Below, one piece after another: positions 59,113 to 64,000 of a stretch of DNA of 64,000 nt. The notes below the pieces were generated by a model. The model was not told the DNA's origin and did not search any database. It worked only from the letters and a program-made list of their open reading frames with translations. The DNA is from Saturnia japonica (Eukaryota; Arthropoda; Insecta; Lepidoptera; Saturniidae), in assembly GCA_033032175.1 (NCBI GenBank), contig CM065318.1, forward strand, positions 10,912,001 to 10,976,000. The letters are read 5' to 3'. Position 1 is the stretch's first letter. Every line of letters starts with the position of its first letter. Made by a program: the position numbers and the translations under genes.

Positions 59113-59363
59113 TAGCGCTTTTCCTGCGGCTTCGCCTGCGTTATAATTGAGTTATAACCCACCTTTTTAATTTCTAACTGAATTGCTAAATACCTTTTTT
59201 CATACAAAATTTTATCCCCCTCTTCACCACCGTAGGGGTTGAATTTCCAAAATTCCTTCTTTAGTGCTCACCTAGAGTTTATAAGGAACCCGTATGCAAT
59301 TCCACGATCTTAGCTCTAGTGGTTTGGGCTGCGCATTGATATGTCAGTCAGCCAGTTGGTTGT

Positions 59364-59400
<37 letters not shown>
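59113..59400 (-). mobile_element. Helitron-like family H3 copy (reverse)
   Basis: The left edge is ACTAGCGCTTTTCCTGCGG, with the CTAG intact. It continues with GAGTTATAACCCACC, the TTCACCACCGTAGGGGTTGAA block and TTGGGCTGCGCATTGATA, and ends in a TA microsatellite where the 5' TC start should be. Reverse partner of 54450-54746. Confidence 0.65.

Positions 59401-59403
<3 letters not shown>
59367..59403. repeat. TA microsatellite
   Basis: About 18 TA repeats at the 5' end of the reverse H3 copy, an expansion of the TATATATA stretch present in the other copy at 54455-54463. Confidence 0.9.
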
Positions 59404-59405
<2 letters not shown>

Positions 59406-60285
59406 CTTATTATATCTTGCTATCTTCAGAAAAAAAAAAAACAATTTGACTAAAATAAGTTTCCCAGGAATATAAAACTTTACACGAGCACACAGGATAT
59501 AGGGCTAAAGGGCGTAAAACACTTCAAACTTCGGAAAAAATGTGTGACCTTGTACATAATGTTTTGTCATCCGAATAAATGGTTTTCACTTAAGTAGGTT
59601 GTATACGGTACACAATATTTTGTTGTTGATTGAAAATATGTAAAACAATTTACATATTGCGTTTTCGCTTTACATCCCTGAAATATGTATGCCGGTAAAT
59701 ATGATTCATAATTACCGTTATTAATATCATGTTATAAACATATACATGTAAGTCTACTCTGTATTCTACAATTTGAAATTCAGCACGTGAATGCTAAGAA
59801 GATTGAGCAACTGCCCTTGGAATGTCGGAGGAACATCGTACATCAATACGCATCGAGATGGGCATTGACTTACGGCCATTTTCAATAACCTACCTATCCG
59901 TTCTTTCAGTTACTAAATTTATTCTTTAGTACTTAATTTCGTTTCAATAACCTATTTATGGATGGTATTTCGTATCTACTGATATACATATCCTATAGCT
60001 TAGATAGATAAGAGGGAAGCCGATACCCCTTATAAGTGAAATATAATTATTACTTAGTACAAATATGTACTGATCAGGGATAAGTGATCTCAGATATGTT
60101 ATTGAAAACGGCCGTATTAGCTCTTCACGATCCGATAGCTCGTTGGAATGGTCTCAATGAATAGGTTGTGTCGGGTGTTTTTAGAATTTAAAAATTATGT
60201 AGCATATAATTATTATATTACATTACAGAAGTTATTAATTATGATTAGCGGAAATGGAAACTTAGTGCATATATCCTATAATTTT
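59404..60285. other. AT-rich DNA, nothing identified
   Basis: No supported gene or repeat end. Probably intron if the receptor gene extends through here. Confidence 0.35.
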
Positions 60286-60289
60286 TTAT

Positions 60290-61425
60290 GATTTATTCTT
60301 GTGGCTTTATTCACAATACAAAGCGCTTTCGTTAACTTGTGCTGTTGTATGGAACCTAAAATATAAAATTACACTTAGTTTTAAATGCCCTTCACTATCA
60401 AATATATTTTCAACTGAGTCTATAGCACTTTATGAGACAGTAGCATATGTTGAGTCTCACAAGTTTAGCAAAACAATAACTTCTCGGACCCTAAGTGTTG
60501 TTTGTAGGATATCTCTAAATTTCTTATTAAGTCCAAATCAAACTATCACTCAAATTTAAAAACCAGAGAACTATTGTATAAATGTGACAACCTTGGTTTA
60601 GAAGTAGTTTTAGCTTGGATCCCTGCCCATTATGAGATTGTAGGAAATGAAACTGCTGATATTTATGCCAAAAATGCTGCAAGTTATGGATGTGACATTC
60701 ACTCCAAGACATTCTCTCTAGATTTGCGTGCCCTTGCAAAACCATAACTTTTTCAGCCATGGCAAGATCTTTGGATGAATTCTGAGCTACTGAAGGCCAA
60801 ACATTATAAAAGTATCCAACATACCATTCCTGCTAAACGCTGTTTTTTTAAACTTTATAGATGCCCACAAGTGGGTTACTTCTACTATTATTGGCCTTCG
60901 TTTAGGCCATGTATTCTCTCTTGTTTTTCTTGCAAAAATACATACATGTCCATGACCACTCTCGTGTTTGAGTGCGGTCTTGATGAGGGATTCGTGGATC
61001 ACATATGTTTAATTGTTCCAAACATATCTTGTTCCTTATATGAACTTCTTCCTTGTAATATTAATCGTCCTACTAATGTTATTAGTACTTACTTATATAA
61101 TATATTATATAAGTACTTATAATATCATTGGTGTCTATATTTTTCGTAATAATATAAAATTGTTATGTGGCCTTTGTTCGTGTCTATATATTATAGTTAT
61201 GCTTTTTATTTATATGTTTAACATATGTAGTTTTATATTATCCCTGAAGCTTCAATAACAATTATTTTGTATAAATTTGTGACTGATTTGTGTTGTGTCA
61301 ATGTATTTTTTTTTGTGTTATTGTACAGTGCACCGGGCAATTGGCACATAAATTCTATAACATGTATTTGTCACACTTGACATTGGCGAAATTGTCTACA
61401 TAGGCAGAAAGCAAAAAAAAAAAAT
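60290..61425 (+). pseudogene. Jockey-like LINE 3' end: RNase H region and tail
   Basis: 5' truncated LINE remnant. The first piece (60299-60559) has FSTESIALYETVAYVESHKFSK, the start of a retroelement RNase H, but the next motif that should carry an Asp reads ITSRTLSV. After a stop and frameshift, a second piece from about 60559 reads LEVVLAWIPAHYEIVGNETAD, with the conserved His and Asp. A third piece (60775-61122) has WM...LL and later weak Cys-containing text typical of the region after RNase H. Non-coding 3' sequence ends in an A run at about 61411-61422. Frame breaks throughout: not functional. Confidence 0.75.
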
Positions 61426-61974
61426 CTCTTCAGTCACAAATTCTTATGATTAATACAAAATTGGTTTTGTATACTCATGACAGTCTTGACCCATGGAACT
61501 GAAATAAAACTATAAATAAATATATGCAATGCTTGTCGTTTTCACGTTTGAAATAGAATATTTCAAACTTGTCTGGTGAATATACGTACCAAATGAAACG
61601 TGTCACATTATTTATCGTTCCACTTAATTTGTTAAACTTTGGTCCTTGTACGCCGACAGGCCGTAGGCATGTTAACGGGCATATAATTTTATAAGCGAAT
61701 TCACACGTCGTTTTAAATGTATATCAGCATTACTTAGCAGGGATACTTAAATTGTTCTTGTTCCGTATCCATTTTCTTACCTTTTTATTTATTTGTTTGT
61801 TATAGGAATATCAACCGATAGCAACGTATTTATAGGTAAAAATAACAAAACCCCTTAAACTTGTTTGTCCCAGCCAATTAGGTACAAGTGAACACAACTT
61901 TTTTCTAATAAAGAATATTAACATTTGATCTTTAATATTGATCAGATCATCAAAATAAGTGCTTTGAATGCATA
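61426..61974. other. AT-rich DNA, nothing identified
   Basis: No supported feature. Confidence 0.35.
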
Positions 61975-62289
61975 AATATAAATTATGAAAGTATTTTCGG
62001 TACTTATTATAAAAACCCATTTTTAAAATTTCTGTCTGTCTGTCTATTCTGGGTAATCTCCCAAACGGTTTACCCGATTTTGACGGGACTTTCACTGGCA
62101 GATAGCTGATTTTATAATCAGTAACTTAGGCTACTTTGATTTTAGAAAAGTAATTAGGACTACGTGCAAATAAAATAATAAACATTTTTATGTTCAGTAT
62201 AACCGACCGCCGTGGGTGGAAGCGGGGTCACCACAATACCATCGGCATTCTGTAGTCCACGCGAGCGGGGCCGTGAGCATTGCTAGTTT
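61975..62289 (+). mobile_element. Helitron-like family H1 (5' part reduced)
   Basis: Shares GTCTGTCTGTCTATTCTGGG, CCGATTTTGACGGGACTTTCAC, the GATAGCTGATTTTAT block and GCATTCTGTAGTCCACGCG with 47575-48080, and ends GAGCATTGCTAGTT. An internal part (the CGCTTAAATGGCTTACGC block) has been lost. The hairpin is degraded. Confidence 0.6.
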
Positions 62290-62327
62290 ATACATAATAT
62301 GTGTTACAAATTAATAGTATTAAACTA

Positions 62328-62780
62328 CTAGCTGTGCCCGTGGCTTCGCTGGCGTGGAGTAAATAATGCCGTCGGTCGAGCGCACGCACGTAAGGTGCTT
62401 CTCACGCTCCAATCCACGGCGGTTTCCCGCCGATTATTTTAAAGACAAAAATGCTTATTGTGGGTTATTCTTAGAAGATATACATAACTATCACTGATAT
62501 CTTTTAGGTCCTTTTAATATCTACAGTTATGTTACTACATAAATAAAGTAATGTACTCAGCCTAAGCCATTTAATCGTCCTTTAAAAGCTTCCGTTTTTC
62601 GAATTGATTCATCATTATCACAACACTGCTTTTTCGTATGTTACTTCATCTTACAAAATGTATTCTGTTACTTGACTAGATAACACAGAGGCTATCATTT
62701 TAAAAAATCATGAAATTTGGATATGTGGTTTTCGCGTAAAAATAAATTAAACGGAGTGACACACAGAGACGTTGAGTTTG
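62328..62780 (-). mobile_element. Helitron-like family H1 copy (reverse)
   Basis: The left edge ACTAGCTGTGCCCGTGG is the intact 3' terminus. It continues with GTGGAGTAAATAATGCCGTC, CAAAAATGCTTATTGTGGG, GTACTCAGCCTAAGCCATTTAA and GATATGTGGTTTTCGCG, to the 5' side with CACACAGAGACGTTGAG. Collinear with 23190-23700. Confidence 0.7.
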
Positions 62781-63640
62781 ACCTTTAAATTAGATAAATA
62801 AGAATGAGACAAATATTTTTAATTTTAACTTTATTTAAGTATGTATCATAATCTCTCAAAGTGTTTACTTTTAGGTGAGCTACTTTACATGATTTTCAAA
62901 GGCTTAATATTTCGTAATAACATGATTTTTGGGGCAATTTTTAGAGCAACAATATAAACAGGTAAGCCGGTGGATTAAAGGAATTTAGAGATTCCATCTA
63001 TAGTGCTGTGTCTTCCTCTTTAAAAATAGTATCCACAGACGTGTACGTTCGGTAAGGTTATTCAATCAAGTCCATGATCATTTCTTTTTTTTTGTTATTA
63101 AAATAGAACACTCCTGAACCATGGTAGCGGCTTACTTGTGATTCTTTGCACGTCAGTTGTAAATCATGCAGTGTATTAATACTTCAGTTAATATTATCAA
63201 TCTATATTTCTCTATTGGTGTCTGAGATGGCATCGTTTCTAAGTTGACTTATAATATTTTAAAATTGGTCCATGTAGTCTTCTCTAAATAACTGATCATT
63301 TCTTTACTTCATCGGCCCATTTCCCACATTATATGATCGGTAATGTCTGATAAATGTTAGCAGTTTCATTTTAAAAAATCAGGGAGATTACACAAGTAAA
63401 CTTGTAACGTTTTCAATTGATTTCTTGCTTTTTACGTAAAATTATTGTGAAACACAATACCGGCCAGTGTTGCCAATAATGAAACATACAAATTACCTCG
63501 GAAGTATGGTAGATTTGTAGTAATTTGTACGAACACAATTTATTTGCCTAATTAATTATAAATAAGGGGCCTAACAATAAAAGGATTCATTTTCAATAGC
63601 CCGCCATTTTAACAGTTGTCATGAGTTAACCTGTAACTAC
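62781..63640. other. AT-rich DNA, nothing identified
   Basis: No gene or terminal repeat was recognised. The end of the mariner-like element that follows must lie somewhere in the last part, but was not identified. Confidence 0.35.
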
Positions 63641-63647
63641 TTGACAG

Positions 63648-64000
63648 ATGACAATTAAAAACTACGCCATTTATAAAAATGGAACGATATACGCTTCAAA
63701 AAGCGTTATTAGCGAGATTGATATTATTAAAATTCACTACAAAAATGGTAAAAAAAAAATTTTTTTCATAGTTCGCAAAACTAATGCATTTTCGGGTCGT
63801 CGTGAAGCACCTTCTCGGCCAGTAATTGTAAACTGGTGGAAAAATTTAAGGTTTAGGGACCAGTTAGTAGAGATGTGAAAAATCGAATCCCTACAAATCA
63901 CTCAAGAACAACTGAGAATGTTGCTGTTGTAGCCCACAGTGTTGAGGAAAACCCAGGTTTGTCCATTCTCGTCGATATTTGGAATAGGTCATTCCACAAA
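63648..64000 (+). pseudogene. Mariner/Tc1-like transposase N-terminus, frameshifted, cut by window end
   Basis: The first 76 codons read VISEIDIIKIHYKNGKKK, then SGRREAPSRPVIVNWWKNL. This matches the helix-turn-helix (DUF4817-type) start of an insect mariner-like transposase (IHYKNG......FGRREAPSRP.I..). The frame ends at 63878, but the sequence continues in the next frame from 63872 with DVKNRIP, then RTTENVAVVAHSVEENPGLS, a well-conserved second part of the DNA-binding domain. A single frameshift near 63870 separates them. The catalytic domain would be beyond the window edge. Confidence 0.75.

Overview
The window looks like nuclear DNA from an insect, most likely a moth or butterfly. It is very AT-rich, has almost no long open frames, and is packed with repeats that I recognise from lepidopteran genomes: short Helitron-like elements ending in a hairpin plus CTAG, mariners (one of cecropia/Hsmar1 type), Jockey/RTE-like LINE scraps, tRNA-derived SINEs, TIR-bearing MITEs and a BEL/Pao LTR retrotransposon. 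Assignment to Lepidoptera rests on recalled repeat motifs and was not searched.

Only one host gene feature is supported: an exon at 54019-54419 on the + strand, with a 3' splice site, a 96-codon coding part from ATG 54132, and a GTAAGT donor. Its protein has four N-glycosylation sequons and ends in a YNSIHGYISLL segment like the start of the first membrane helix in myosuppressin/FMRFamide-type neuropeptide receptors. The rest of that gene is not visible, so most of the window is probably intron or intergenic DNA.

Layout. 1-15 kb: mostly unassigned AT-rich DNA with dispersed repeats (2668-2900, 2978-3205, 7580-7690, 9160-9400, 12490-12810, 12825-13040, 13868-14118), a small TTAA-flanked MITE (7406-7536) and a Helitron fragment (8676-9022). 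15-27 kb: Helitron-like copies in both orientations, one nested in a MITE, two tRNA-derived SINEs, and a TAA-flanked Harbinger-like MITE (26382-27033) that itself holds another MITE. 27-31.5 kb: little but AT-rich DNA and a degenerate tandem repeat. 31.5-33.4 kb: SINE, MITE and a broken cecropia-type mariner. 33.8-39.7 kb: a complete-looking BEL/Pao element with 153-bp LTRs, 5-bp target duplication ACTAC, tRNA-Arg-like primer site and gag-protease-RT-RNase H-integrase, disabled by a lost RT aspartate and two frameshifts. It sits in what looks like the 3' UTR of an antisense LINE (coding remnant near 40 kb). 40-50 kb: Helitron, SINE and LINE-tail fragments and a 45-bp minisatellite (44033-44348). 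50-52 kb: a second broken mariner inside a Helitron-like repeat. 54-59.4 kb: the receptor exon, then two inverted arms of a third Helitron-like family about 3.2 kb apart. 60-64 kb: a Jockey-like LINE 3' end, two Helitrons meeting 3' end to 3' end, and the start of another mariner-like transposase cut by the window edge.

The transposons do not form a working system. The main interest is the order of nested insertions and the contrast between the BEL element's near-identical LTRs and its defective enzymes. I did not find a convincing undescribed biological system.
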